Source of the DNA: Pirellulaceae bacterium
GTDB taxonomy: Bacteria; Planctomycetota; Planctomycetia; Pirellulales; Pirellulaceae
Direction: 5' to 3'
Assembly (NCBI GenBank): GCA_026004795.1
Contig: BPJV01000007.1
Location: 206,022 to 270,021, forward strand
Length of the DNA stretch: 64,000 bases
The notes under the pieces were generated by a model. That model saw nothing but the letters and a program-made list of their open reading frames with translations, searched no databases and had not been told where the DNA came from. Both the position numbers and the translations under genes were made by a program. Position 1 is the stretch's first letter, and the number at the start of each line of letters is the position of its first letter. Below, piece by piece: positions 20,137-29,663 of the stretch.

Positions 20137-21286
20137 ATGACCATCACGCCGATTCTTCCCCAGTCGCCCGGAAAACGCCCCATTGCCGAGTACAAGACGC
20201 TGAGCAATGAGGAACTGTCCGAGCGCATCGAGCAGGCACGACGGGAGTTGGGGGTCCCAGTTGTTGATACTGGGGCACCACTACCAGCAGGATGAAGTGA
20301 TTGCGCATGCGGATTTGCGCGGCGACAGTTATCAGCTCAGCCAGATGGCCGCCGATAGTACGGAGTGCCGCAACATCATTTTTTGCGGGGTCCACTTTAT
20401 GGCGGAAACCGCTGACATTCTGGCCAACCGGCCCGAGAAATTGCAGCAGCGCCAGGGCGTCCGGGTTCAGGTCATACTGCCGGACATGTCGGCAGGTTGT
20501 TCGATGGCCGACATGGCAGCGATTCGCCAGGTGGAGGACGCGTGGGATCAGCTCGGTGAAATCGTCGACACTGCAGAGATGATTCCGGTGACTTACATCA
20601 ACAGTGCGGCCAGTTTGAAGGCATTCTGTGGACGTCATGGCGGGATCGTGTGCACGAGCAGCAATGCGGCCGCCGTGTTGGATTGGGCGCTGGAGCGCGG
20701 ACGGCGTGTCTTCTTTTTCCCCGACCAACACCTGGGGCGAAATACCGCCCTAAAGATGGGGATCACCAACGAGCAGATGCCCGTTTGGGATCCCTATGCC
20801 GACGAGCTGGGGGGAAATACAGAAGAGGCCATTGAGCGGAGTAAGGTTGTCCTGTGGAAGGGGCATTGCAGCGTGCATCAGATGTTTCGGCCTGAGCACG
20901 TCCATCAGTTCCGTCAGCGGATCCCTGGTATCAAGATTCTGGTGCACCCCGAATGCCCTCAGGAGGTGAACGACCTGGCGGACATTTCCGGTTCGACGAG
21001 CAAGATAATCCGCACCGTCGAACAGGCGCCGCCTGGGACCAAGTGGGCGATCGGGACGGAATTGCATCTAGTGAACCGCTTGAAGAAGGAACACCCAGAG
21101 CAGGAGATTCATTTCTTGTCCCCCGTGGTATGCATGTGTGCCACCATGTATCGCATCGACCTGCCCCATCTGGCCTGGGCCATCGAGAACTTGACGGCTG
21201 GCGAGGTCGTCAATGAAATCCGCGTGGACGAGGAGACGGCGCACTACTCTCTGGTGGCTTTGGAGCGAATGCTGGAAGTGCGCTGA
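20137..21286 (+). CDS. nadA: Quinolinate synthase NadA, with apparent 1-nt frameshift near 20251-20255
   Basis: The catalytic body runs in one frame to 21286: LILGHHYQQDEVIAHADLRG, PDMSAGCSMADM, FFPDQHLGRNTA, HPECPQEV and VVCMCATMYRIDL. The three conserved 4Fe-4S-ligating cysteines are present. NadA condenses iminoaspartate and dihydroxyacetone phosphate to quinolinate in NAD synthesis. The natural N-terminus is in another frame: ATG 20137 begins MTITPILPQSPGKRPIAEYK and continues to RIEQARRELG. Removing one G from the GGGGG run restores ARRELGSQLLILGHHY. Without repair, an internal start near 20207 would give 359 aa with a non-native N-terminus. Either a homopolymer sequencing error or a real mutation. 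No nadB or nadC nearby. Confidence 0.92.
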
Positions 21287-21338
21287 GCGGCCTCAAGCGT
21301 ACGTCCGTCCCCGAGCTTACGTCATGGCGTAGCTCGAC

Positions 21339-21344
21339 TATAAT
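21339..21344 (+). promoter_or_regulatory. Candidate -10 box of the rsfS-argS-lutB operon
   Basis: A perfect TATAAT in the nadA-rsfS gap; the hexamer 17 nt upstream is CTTACG, a poor -35. It would give a leader of roughly 130 nt before rsfS. Confidence 0.35.
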
Positions 21345-21479
21345 CACCACTAAATCTGGGACATGCAGGAACGCGGTTGTACCTGAGCGGTAAAGCCGCG
21401 TTGACCGCACCTGCCCGCGGGCAGTTCATCCTCTTCACCACGCCTCTACGGGGTGACCATCGTAAAAAGAAGGTAATTG

Positions 21480-21968
21480 ATGGCAAAAGACCGACCGGCA
21501 AGCAGAGCAACCGACCACAGCGAAGGTTTTCCGCAATCGGAGACTGTTGGCACGCGGGTTCCTGCCGAGCAAATCAAGCATTCCTTGGCCATGGCCAAGG
21601 CGGCGGTGCGTGCCGCGGCAGAGAATCGAGGTCAAGAGATTCTCCTGCTGGATATCACCGGCCAGACGGCGCTGTTCGACTTTTTCTTGATCGTCACCGG
21701 CGCGAGCCGGCGGCAGTTGGGGGCGATCAGTAGCGAGATCGATCGTGTGCTGCGCGACGAATTCGGTGAGCGTCGACTGAGTATCTCAGGCTATGAAGAA
21801 GCACGCTGGATCGTCCTCGACTACGGCACCTTGGTGGTGCATCTCTTCGACGAGGAAACTCGCCGCTTTTATGACTTGGAGTCGCTGTGGGCCGATGCCA
21901 AGCCGGTCGACGTGGCCCCTATTGTCGCTTCGGCATCAGCCCAGATGGCTCGGTTGCGCAACCAGTAG
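21480..21968 (+). CDS. rsfS: Ribosomal silencing factor RsfS (Iojap)
   Basis: 162 aa from ATG 21480 (GAAGG upstream). The Iojap domain occupies about residues 40-145: DITGQTALFDFFLIVTGASR and LDYGTLVVHLFDEETRRFYD, LESLWADAKPVDV. RsfS binds ribosomal protein L14 and blocks subunit joining under starvation. The N-terminal 35 residues are unconserved. First gene of a likely operon with argS and lutB. Confidence 0.93.
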   Translation: MAKDRPASRATDHSEGFPQSETVGTRVPAEQIKHSLAMAKAAVRAAAENRGQEILLLDITGQTALFDFFLIVTGASRRQLGAISSEIDRVLRDEFGERRLSISGYEEARWIVLDYGTLVVHLFDEETRRFYDLESLWADAKPVDVAPIVASASAQMARLRNQ

Positions 21969-22053
21969 CGCGAAATAGCGCGCGGTGGTAACAGGCGACT
22001 TGCTGCCATGAGCGTGAACTTCACCCGCATAACGAGAAGACTGTTTATCTGCA

Positions 22054-24012
22054 ATGCAACTACTGTCCACGATTGCTGCCCGTTTTGAAAATGCCCTCCG
22101 CGATTGGGTGCCGGATGCTGAGCGGTATGCGCAGTTAGTGACGATCGCTCGCGAACCGAAGCACGGGGATTACCAAGCGAACATTGCCATGCCACTGGCG
22201 AAACCGTTGGGGCAACCGCCACGGGAGATCGCCAGTCGAATCGTCGAGCGATTGAAGATCGACGATCTATGTGAGCCGCCCGAGATCGCCGGTCCGGGGT
22301 TCATCAATTTGAGGCTGCAAAATGCCTTTTTGGCTGCTGCTGTAAAACAGATGGCGGCGGACGAACGATTAGCGGTCGGGAAGCAACCGACGCGCCGCTT
22401 CGTGGTCGACTTCTCGTCGCCCAATGTGGCCAAACCGATGCACGTGGGCCACATCCGCTCGACGGTGATTGGAGATTCAATCTGCCGCCTCCTGCGCTTT
22501 CTGGGCCACGAAGTGATCTCGGACAATCATCTCGGCGATTGGGGAACTCAGTTCGGGATGATTATATACGGCTACAAGCATTTTGTTGACTCCGATGCAT
22601 TCCGTGCCAACCCGGTGGCCGAGTTGAGTCGCATCTATCGTGTTGTTCAGGCCATCATTGGCTATCAATCGGCGAGACCTCAACTGGATGCCGAAAAACG
22701 ACGCTTGACCCGACTGCGTCAACAGTTGATCGCAGCGGATGCTACCGGCGAAGGTAATGGGAACAAGGAAGCTGCCAAGAAGGTCAAGCAATTGCGCAAG
22801 GAAATCGCTGCTGCCGAAATGCGATTGCGCGAACTGGAGGAGAAAGTCCAAGCGGTTGACGATGACCCGCAACTGGCTCGCCTGGCCGCCGAGCACCCGG
22901 ATTTGGAGACGCGGGCACAACGAGAAACGGCACGGTTGCACCAAGGAGATCCGGAAAATCTCGCCCTGTGGAAACAGTTCATGCCGTTGGCCATCCGTGA
23001 AATCGACAACGTGTATCGACGCCTGGGCGTGCAGTTCGATTACACGCTGGGCGAAAGCTTTTACCATCCCATGCTTTCGAGTTTGGTAGAAAAACTGTTG
23101 GCCGCGGGGATCGCCACCGAGAGCGACGGAGCGATTTGCGTTTTCCTGGAGGGCTTCGAGACGCCGATGATCATTCGCAAGCGAGATGGCGCATTCTTGT
23201 ATGCGACCACCGATCTGGCGACGATCGAGTATCGCCTGGATCACTTCGCTCCCGATGCCATCCTCTATGTAGTCGATCACCGTCAGGCAGAACATTTCCA
23301 GAAACTGTTTGCGGCCGTGCGTCGCTTGGGCCACAAGGATGTGGAACTGCAGCATGTTGCCTTTGGTACCGTGCTGGGACCGGACGGCCGACCGTTCAAG
23401 ACACGCAGCGGTTCGGTGGTAGGGTTGGAGTATCTATTGGATGAGGCCGTAGAACGCGCTTATGGTGTGGTTTGCGATCCGCAGCGTCTGGATCGCTCCG
23501 GCCTGGAATTGACCGAAGCACAGCAAAAAGAGATCGCCGAAGTGGTGGGTATTGGCGCGATCAAGTATGCCGACCTGTCGCACAACCGCACCAGCGATTA
23601 CGAATTCAATATCGACCAGATGGTGCAACTGGAGGGCAACACGGCGACCTACATCCAGTACATGTACGCGCGGACTGCTAGCATCCTGCGCAAGTCGGAG
23701 ATAATGGTCGATGCTTCCTGGCTGGAACAAGTCGACGTTGTTTTGGAGACGCCTGCCGAACGTGCCTTGGCGCTGCAGTTGGTACAATTCGAGGATGCCT
23801 TGGTGCAGAGCGCTCACGAGTACATGCCTAGCATTTTGGCCAACTACCTGTACACGCTGGCCAGGCAGTACGCGGTCTTTTTCGATCAGTGTCCCGTGTT
23901 AGCGGCGCCACCTAGTATGCGTGACAGCCGGTTGCTGCTCTGCTACGTGGTGGGCAGAGTCATTCGCCAGGGGCTTGATCTGTTGGGAATCGGCGTAGTG
24001 GAGCGGATGTAG
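22054..24012 (+). CDS. argS: Arginyl-tRNA synthetase
   Basis: 652 aa, class I synthetase. N-terminal Add-1 domain; HIGH-equivalent HVGH at about residue 130 (SSPNVAKPMHVGHIRSTV); KMSKS-equivalent KTRSG near residue 449 (GPDGRPFKTRSG); anticodon-binding domain at the C-terminus (TYIQYMYARTASILRKSE ... DSRLLLCYVVGRVI). It charges tRNA-Arg. It is longer than the usual 550-590 residues because of a predicted coiled-coil insertion at about residues 210-299 (KEAAKKVKQLRKEIAAAEMR) within the catalytic domain. Followed after 2 nt by lutB. Confidence 0.97.
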   Translation: MQLLSTIAARFENALRDWVPDAERYAQLVTIAREPKHGDYQANIAMPLAKPLGQPPREIASRIVERLKIDDLCEPPEIAGPGFINLRLQNAFLAAAVKQMAADERLAVGKQPTRRFVVDFSSPNVAKPMHVGHIRSTVIGDSICRLLRFLGHEVISDNHLGDWGTQFGMIIYGYKHFVDSDAFRANPVAELSRIYRVVQAIIGYQSARPQLDAEKRRLTRLRQQLIAADATGEGNGNKEAAKKVKQLRKEIAAAEMRLRELEEKVQAVDDDPQLARLAAEHPDLETRAQRETARLHQGDPENLALWKQFMPLAIREIDNVYRRLGVQFDYTLGESFYHPMLSSLVEKLLAAGIATESDGAICVFLEGFETPMIIRKRDGAFLYATTDLATIEYRLDHFAPDAILYVVDHRQAEHFQKLFAAVRRLGHKDVELQHVAFGTVLGPDGRPFKTRSGSVVGLEYLLDEAVERAYGVVCDPQRLDRSGLELTEAQQKEIAEVVGIGAIKYADLSHNRTSDYEFNIDQMVQLEGNTATYIQYMYARTASILRKSEIMVDASWLEQVDVVLETPAERALALQLVQFEDALVQSAHEYMPSILANYLYTLARQYAVFFDQCPVLAAPPSMRDSRLLLCYVVGRVIRQGLDLLGIGVVERM

Positions 24013-24014
24013 CG

Positions 24015-25406
24015 ATGAAAACGGCGGAGACCTTCGAACATGCCGAGCTGGCCGAAAAGCTGGTGAGGGATGAACCAAGAGCCCACTGGCATGACTCCGC
24101 GCTGTGGTTTGTTCGTCAGAAGCGTGATCGACAGGCACGCAGTTTGCCCGAATGGGAACGGCTGCGCGAGCTGGCTGGTCAAATCAAGGCGCATACCCTG
24201 GCCAACCTGCCGCAGTACCTCGAGCAATTCGAAGAAAATGCGACGCGGTGCGGAGCCGTCGTGCACTGGGCGCGGGATGCGGCCGAGCACAATGCCATCG
24301 TCGAGCGGTTGTTGACCGAGCGCGGCGTACGGCGTGTGGTGAAGAGTAAGTCGATGTTGACCGAGGAGTGCCACCTCAATCCGCATCTGGAAAGCAAGGG
24401 GATCGAGGTGGTCGATACCGATCTGGGCGAATGGATCGTCCAGTTGCGAGAAGAGCCCCCCAGTCACATCGTATTGCCAGCCATCCATATCAAGAAGGAA
24501 GAAGTAGGCCAGGTTTTCCACGAAAAGATTGGCACCCCGGCTGGCGAGTCCGATCCAACGCGCCTGGCCAGAGCGGCGCGCCGCACCTTGCGGCAACGTT
24601 TCCTTCAGGCCGACGCGGGGATTACCGGCGTCAATTTCGCCATCGCGGAAACCGGTGGTTTAGTAGTGTGTACCAACGAGGGAAACGCAGATCTGGGAGT
24701 CTCGCTGCCGCCGTTGCATATCGCATGCATGGGAATCGAGAAGCTGATTCCGCGTCTGGTGGATCTGGCGGTGTTCACTCGCTTGTTAGCCCGTAGCGCT
24801 ACTGGCCAACCGATCACTACCTACACTTCCCATTTTCATGGGCCACGGCGGGACGGCGAGCTGCATATCGTGCTGGTCGATAACGGACGTTCCAATATTC
24901 GCGGCCACATCGAATACCATAGCAGTTTGCAATGCATCCGCTGCGGAGCCTGCATGAACACGTGCCCGGTGTTCCGCCGCAGTGGCGGGCATAGCTACGC
25001 GGCCCCGATCCCCGGCCCGATCGGCAGTGTGTTGGGCCCGGCTCGCGATCCGGCTCGTTATCATTCGTTGCCTTATGCCTGTACGCTGTGCGGATCCTGT
25101 ACCGATGTCTGTCCAGTAAAAATCCCCCTCCACCATCAGTTGTTGGCTTGGCGGTCTGAGTTGGCCGCCAAGCGGCTGATCCCGGCGGACAAGCTGTGGG
25201 GCATGCGTCTATTGCGCATGGTGTTGGTGCATCCACGTGTTTATCGGGCTGCGGGGTGGATGGCCAGAAAAGCGCTTCAATGGCTTCCTCATTGGATCAC
25301 GCATCAGCGGTGGAATCCATGGGCTCGCCAGCGTGAATTGCCCATACCGCCACGCCGATCCTTTCGCGCCGCATGGAAAAAATCGCGGCGATCCGCGGGC
25401 CGCTAG
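24015..25406 (+). CDS. lutB: LutB-like iron-sulfur protein (lactate utilisation)
   Basis: 463 aa. N-terminal DUF162/LUD domain (e.g. KSKSMLTEECHLNPHLESKG, TGVNFAIAETGGLVVCTNEG) followed by two ferredoxin-like 4Fe-4S motifs, CIRCGACMNTCP and CTLCGSCTDVCP, and a C-terminal LutB region. In LutABC this subunit passes electrons during L-lactate oxidation to pyruvate. Starts 2 nt after the argS stop, so translationally linked to it. lutA and lutC are not in the window. The last 20 residues are Arg-rich. Confidence 0.88.
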   Translation: MKTAETFEHAELAEKLVRDEPRAHWHDSALWFVRQKRDRQARSLPEWERLRELAGQIKAHTLANLPQYLEQFEENATRCGAVVHWARDAAEHNAIVERLLTERGVRRVVKSKSMLTEECHLNPHLESKGIEVVDTDLGEWIVQLREEPPSHIVLPAIHIKKEEVGQVFHEKIGTPAGESDPTRLARAARRTLRQRFLQADAGITGVNFAIAETGGLVVCTNEGNADLGVSLPPLHIACMGIEKLIPRLVDLAVFTRLLARSATGQPITTYTSHFHGPRRDGELHIVLVDNGRSNIRGHIEYHSSLQCIRCGACMNTCPVFRRSGGHSYAAPIPGPIGSVLGPARDPARYHSLPYACTLCGSCTDVCPVKIPLHHQLLAWRSELAAKRLIPADKLWGMRLLRMVLVHPRVYRAAGWMARKALQWLPHWITHQRWNPWARQRELPIPPRRSFRAAWKKSRRSAGR

Positions 25407-25694
25407 CTGGGGCATGGCAGTATCCAACAAGCCATCCATCCCGGTGAGGCGGGTGACGCCGCCCGAGCAGCGGGGCAAGCGCGCGGCAGTGATCTGCCCA
25501 CACCACAATGGAGAACCGTAGGCGGCAGCGCCATGCAGGTGCGAATGTAGCTCGAAAAGGAAGGCAAGGAAGAGAAGCAACGACGGGAACAGCAGGCCGA
25601 AATGTCCATCGCTTGGTCTTCCGGGACGCCCGATCCTCGAGCCGCTTATTGCCGTAAGAAGCAATCCGCAAAGGTGCCGTGGCGCGTGCCTAGG

Positions 25695-26948
25695 TCAGCG
25701 ATCGACGAGGACGTCGAGCCCTTGACGAGTGACCGACAGCCCGCTGGCTTGGGCGAAGGCTTGCAGCAGCGCGTCGAGGTCGGCGTTTTCGATGCGAAAA
25801 CTGATCCGCTTGCCGGCCACTTCGCTCGCGGCGGTGGACCACTGAGGCTGAAAACCGATACTCGCTGCTAAGCTATCCAAGACCACCTTGGCCGGTTTGT
25901 GGCGGACCTCGAATGTCCACCGCTGACGGAAGATGGCATTGGTTGCCCGAGGTGGGGGAGCGGCCGGTACCAGGCATCGTAGATGGAAGTCGGTGGGGCC
26001 GGAAATCTCCCACGTGGCTTCGGTGGCATGCCGGCGGATGCTACCGCCGTGGCGTTGCGCAAAGGCGATAGCTCGTTCCGGAGGACCGTCGAGACCGACG
26101 AGCTGCTGGCGGGGGTAGTCGGCAGTCCAGACGGTGGTTGCCGACAATGGCTGGAACTGGATCGCCACCTCGCTCCCCGCGTGGCGAACGGCAGGCTCCA
26201 TGTCGAAACCGGCGGCCAGTAAGGTCAACTGCGTGGCCACCGTGCAGGGAATCTCGAAACAGCCTGCATGCAGCAGATCGTGCGGCAGTTTGCTCGCCAG
26301 GGGCCATCCTGGCAGTGCACAGATTTGTTCAGCCAGAGACTGGTAGCTGGTGATGTCGGGCCAACAAGTACGGTGCGGTCGATCGCTGGCGTCGCCGGCG
26401 TGCCTGACCAACTGATCGTAGAAACGCACCGCGGCTGTGGCTACACGCGGCGCCACATCAGGCGGTCCCAGGTAGATCGTGTTTTCCACCAGTCCGACGC
26501 CGGCTCCCGCCGTTGCTGCTACCTGCCGCAGCGCCGTGAACAAGTCGCTGTAGCTGGCTGGTCCCGGAAACTGCAAGGTGAGCGGCAGCGAGGGGTCGAG
26601 ACGACGATCGATCCACACGTTCAAGCCTCGCGATGTCGCCAACTCGACGACGCCCTCCCGCAAAGGCTTGTTGTCCCACAGGAAACCGGTGGGAGTCTGT
26701 CCACGACGCAACGCGTCCCGAGTCGTAGATAGCGTGCACAGATTGTGGTCGATCCGGACTGGCTCGGCGGGTGTAGCCTGGAGACGCCTCGCCGCCCAAC
26801 CGGTGCTGGCTACGGCCAACCAACCGAAGAGCTGACGTCGGTTCGAAACGCCGCCCTCACCGCGGCGACTGGGCCGGTCGAGAAACGAGACCAGAGGCTT
26901 GGTTGGCGTCATTAATGGCCAGAACGAATTGCCGGAACGATTTGCCAT
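25695..26948 (-). CDS. Exported protein with two STN-like (secretin N-terminal) domains
   Basis: 417 aa; start 26948, or an ATG at 26912. N-terminus has SNRRQLFGWLAVASTGWAARR, a twin-Arg-like signal sequence. Two segments resemble STN/secretin short domains: FLWDNKPLREGVVELATSRG (about residues 90-170) and a C-terminal one including LDSLAASIGFQPQWS and LDALLQAFAQASGLSVTRQG. The central part is unrecognised. Such proteins are periplasmic in other systems, but no secretin or TonB receptor domain follows here, so the role is unknown. Confidence 0.65.
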   Translation of the reverse strand: MANRSGNSFWPLMTPTKPLVSFLDRPSRRGEGGVSNRRQLFGWLAVASTGWAARRLQATPAEPVRIDHNLCTLSTTRDALRRGQTPTGFLWDNKPLREGVVELATSRGLNVWIDRRLDPSLPLTLQFPGPASYSDLFTALRQVAATAGAGVGLVENTIYLGPPDVAPRVATAAVRFYDQLVRHAGDASDRPHRTCWPDITSYQSLAEQICALPGWPLASKLPHDLLHAGCFEIPCTVATQLTLLAAGFDMEPAVRHAGSEVAIQFQPLSATTVWTADYPRQQLVGLDGPPERAIAFAQRHGGSIRRHATEATWEISGPTDFHLRCLVPAAPPPRATNAIFRQRWTFEVRHKPAKVVLDSLAASIGFQPQWSTAASEVAGKRISFRIENADLDALLQAFAQASGLSVTRQGLDVLVDR

Positions 26949-27078
26949 CGGGCTTCAGCGAACGAAGGAATCATGAACACTAGGCAACTGCCGCACGGCA
27001 ACACAGAACCGATGCTGCCCATTGTGCACAAATTTGTAAAACTGGCTGGAGTTGGCGATGCGACCTCTGATGGAGACG

Positions 27079-27106
27079 TTGTTTGTGCGGATGACTGGAT
27101 TATACT
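27079..27106 (+). promoter_or_regulatory. Candidate sigma-70 promoter
   Basis: TTGTTT (27079-27084), 16-nt spacer, TATACT (27101-27106). It lies about 165 nt before the start chosen for the HEAT/TPR gene. The rest of the intergenic stretch 26949-27270 (322 nt) shows nothing else I can support. Confidence 0.4.
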
Positions 27107-27270
27107 AGGTTTTGCCATGGCTACTGAACGGGGATGGTGGTTCTGGCCGTCAAGGCTGCGGAGAACCGCTTGCGTGGGTCGCTGGCGAGACGATGGCGGG
27201 GGTGCTTGTCCGTGGTGCAACCATCATCCAGTGTTTGTGCGTACGACGACGTCTAAGGAAAGGTAAACCG

Positions 27271-27933
27271 GTGGCGATCAATCGCATGCGACCATCGAGG
27301 CTTCTGGAGGCGTACCGGCTCTATTTGGCAGAGGGGAATACGGCTGCCTTCCTAAGGCAGCTTGTGCAGTGGTATTCCGAAGCGACGTTGCAGCGGTTGG
27401 TCGACAGCGGGGATTGTTATTCGCGGCGCGCCGCAGCCTTGGCTTTGGGGTTGATGGGCACCGACGCGAGCATTCCCATTCTGGGGGCAGCTTTATCGGC
27501 GTCGGATCGCAAGCTCCGCATGGTGGCCGACGATGCCCTGCGCAGTATTGCCGCTCGCCAAGGAAGCGCCATGCATCGGCAGGCGTTGGAGTCGGTGGTA
27601 CGGCTGAACGAGTGCGGTTCCTTTCGCCAGGCCGATTCCCTGGCCACCGCCGTGATTGGTGAGCATGGTGCCACCGCCGAGTTGTTTTACCAGCGTTCTT
27701 TGGCTCGGTTCAATTTGGATCGATTGCGGGCCGCCCAGGACGACTGTTTGCGTGTGTTGGCACGCCATCGCTTCCACTATCAAGCGATGGTTGCGCTCGG
27801 CCACTGCTATCTGCAATTAGGGGACCTGGTCGAAGCGCTGTTCTGGATGCGCCGCGCCATCGAGGTTTATCCCGACCTGGAGCACGTCAGGATCCAAGCG
27901 AAGCGATTGGAGCGGACGATCCTAGGGAAGTGA
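27271..27933 (+). CDS. HEAT/TPR-repeat protein
   Basis: 220 aa from GTG 27271, chosen because AGGAAAGG sits about 7 nt upstream; the frame is open further up but lacks a good start. The N-terminal half contains a HEAT-type pair (YSRRAAALALGLMGTDASIP, LRMVADDALRSIAARQG). The C-terminal half has TPR-like helices (AELFYQRSLARFNLDRLRAA, QAMVALGHCYLQLGDLVEAL). It is likely a soluble scaffold; no signal peptide. Its 3' end overlaps the convergent LuxR-type gene by 12 nt. Confidence 0.7.
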   Translation: MAINRMRPSRLLEAYRLYLAEGNTAAFLRQLVQWYSEATLQRLVDSGDCYSRRAAALALGLMGTDASIPILGAALSASDRKLRMVADDALRSIAARQGSAMHRQALESVVRLNECGSFRQADSLATAVIGEHGATAELFYQRSLARFNLDRLRAAQDDCLRVLARHRFHYQAMVALGHCYLQLGDLVEALFWMRRAIEVYPDLEHVRIQAKRLERTILGK

Positions 27934-28599
27934 CCAGTGATCTCCCCGGTAGCCGAATGGGGCCCGCGAGACGATCTGTCGAGAAAACTGCCCATCTTCA
28001 TCCAGCATGAATCGGCAAGCGAAGCGGACGATTTCCACGGTGGATTGAACTTGCAGTCGTTTCATGATCCGATGGCGGTGTGCCTCGACGGTCTTTTCGC
28101 TGATGTGCAATGCCGAGGCGATTTGCTTGTTCATGCGTCCGGCCACCACCAACTCCAGCACATCCATCTCCCGAGGCGTGATGCTGGCGATACGCTCAGC
28201 GGCCGCTTCCCATTCTCTGGCCAGAATCCAGGCGCGTTCGGCCAACTGTCGCCCACTTACTTGATTGGTCAGGAGCCGCCGCGGATCGATCGGGCTGGTT
28301 AGAAAATCGAGTGCTCCAGAGCGCAGGGATTCGACCGCTGCCGCAACGGTGGGGTGAGGCGTTACGACGCAAAAAGGGAGTACGAATCCGCATTTCAGCG
28401 TGATGGCTCGACGCACCCGCGGCAGCCATCCAGGATGAAACTCCACATACGCGATACTCATCGGACCGATCCGTTCTCCAACCTGGAGCGAATCGGGATC
28501 GCGCCGACCGAGGTATACGCCGTGGGGAGATAATGTCGTAGCCAGCTGACGATGCAAATGCGCGTCCGTCCCGATAAACACCGATTCGGTGTTCGGCAT
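27922..28599 (-). CDS. LuxR-type regulator with degenerate receiver domain
   Basis: 225 aa. C-terminal LuxR/FixJ helix-turn-helix: SITPREMDVLELVVAGRMNK, QIASALHISEKTVEAHRHRI. The N-terminal 120 residues have receiver-like spacing (GALDFLTSPI at the end), but the phospho-Asp position reads AYVEFHPGW with no Asp, and the conserved Lys of the KP motif is replaced by Ser (LTSPI). It therefore probably works without Asp phosphorylation. Convergent with, and overlapping by 12 nt, the HEAT/TPR gene. Confidence 0.8.
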   Translation of the reverse strand: MPNTESVFIGTDAHLHRQLATTLSPHGVYLGRRDPDSLQVGERIGPMSIAYVEFHPGWLPRVRRAITLKCGFVLPFCVVTPHPTVAAAVESLRSGALDFLTSPIDPRRLLTNQVSGRQLAERAWILAREWEAAAERIASITPREMDVLELVVAGRMNKQIASALHISEKTVEAHRHRIMKRLQVQSTVEIVRFACRFMLDEDGQFSRQIVSRAPFGYRGDHWSLP

Positions 28600-28929
28600 G
28601 CCCCTCCTCCGTTTCCTTCTTCGTGCTGTGCGTTCTTGCTGCGAAAATCAAGTGTGTCACGTGCTGTTGGGGCAAGCGATGATTATATCGATCGTTCCAC
28701 CTGTGTCGAATACCTCGGCCATGGCAGGTTCTCGCACCGAAGTAGGGCGAAATTCCGTGGCTGACCAGCGGGCAGCTTCCTTGTCCATGACCTAGATTTA
28801 CGTGCTCACCAGACCTTGAGAAGGGCCCCTCAGGAGTGGCCGGGGCATAGCGAACCGGTGAGTGCGCGTTTGATAGGCAATCCGTCCGTGCAGCCCCCCT
28901 GGGGAATGCCATCCGTGAGGTCGGTTCTG
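28600..28929. other. Intergenic region before the signalling cassette (330 nt)
   Basis: Divergent region between the LuxR-type gene and the thioredoxin-fold gene. No gene or clear promoter pair found; an in-frame extension of the downstream gene back to 28816 lacks a ribosome site. Confidence 0.35.
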
Positions 28930-29526
28930 ATGAAGCGACAGGTCCGTTTAATCGTTCTGTTAGGACTTTATGTCCTTTGGGGAAGCAGCATCGTGTGGGG
29001 AGTAAGTCGCGTGCTCAATTACTCCTTTTCTGGCGATTATCCGACCGAAAGTTCGCCGGATGCTGTGGGAGAGATGGCCACCTCCACTGCGGACTTTCAC
29101 GTCTTGGTCTTCGTCCACCCGAAGTGTCCCTGCAGTATGGCCACCATCGACAATCTTGGCCGGTTACTGCCGCGCTGTCCTGCCAACTACGCGGTGACCG
29201 CGATCGTCTTTGTTCCGGAAGGAAAAGATAAAGAGTGGGCGACGGAAACGGCGACGTTCGCTGCCCTCGAGCGATTGCCTCATACTCGCATTGAATTCGA
29301 TACCGGTGGCACACGGATTCGGCAGTGGAATGTCCGCCGCTCGGGCCATGTCATTGTAAAAGCCCCCGATGGATCGGTGGCCTTCAGTGGAGGAATCACC
29401 TTGGAACGAGGCCACGCCGGCGAGAGTCTCGGTACGGTCTCGATGATGCGCGTACTGATGCAGCAGAGCCCGCCGGCACGCGCTGTTCCGGTATTCGGCT
29501 GTACGTTCTCTCTCGATTCACTTTGA
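28930..29526 (+). CDS. Membrane-anchored thioredoxin-fold protein (RedB-like)
   Basis: 198 aa from ATG 28930 (GAGG about 10 nt upstream). One N-terminal membrane segment (LIVLLGLYVLWGSSIVWGV), then a thioredoxin-like domain with a CPC motif in VFVHPKCPCSMATID and a later strand HVIVKAPDGSVAFSGG. The two cysteines are separated by one residue, unlike the usual CxxC, so disulfide chemistry may be atypical. Resembles planctomycete proteins labelled RedB (from memory, not checked). First gene of a four-gene same-strand signalling cluster. Confidence 0.65.
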   Translation: MKRQVRLIVLLGLYVLWGSSIVWGVSRVLNYSFSGDYPTESSPDAVGEMATSTADFHVLVFVHPKCPCSMATIDNLGRLLPRCPANYAVTAIVFVPEGKDKEWATETATFAALERLPHTRIEFDTGGTRIRQWNVRRSGHVIVKAPDGSVAFSGGITLERGHAGESLGTVSMMRVLMQQSPPARAVPVFGCTFSLDSL

Positions 29527-29663
29527 CGTGAGGAAGATCGCCAATGAGCGACTACCAACGTGCAATTCATGTACTCCTGACGATTGTTCGCAAAGCGTGG
29601 CTTCAGCTCGTTGCGAGCTCTTCGCCGCGCGCCGGCGATCGGTGTATCGACAAGGAATCCAGT

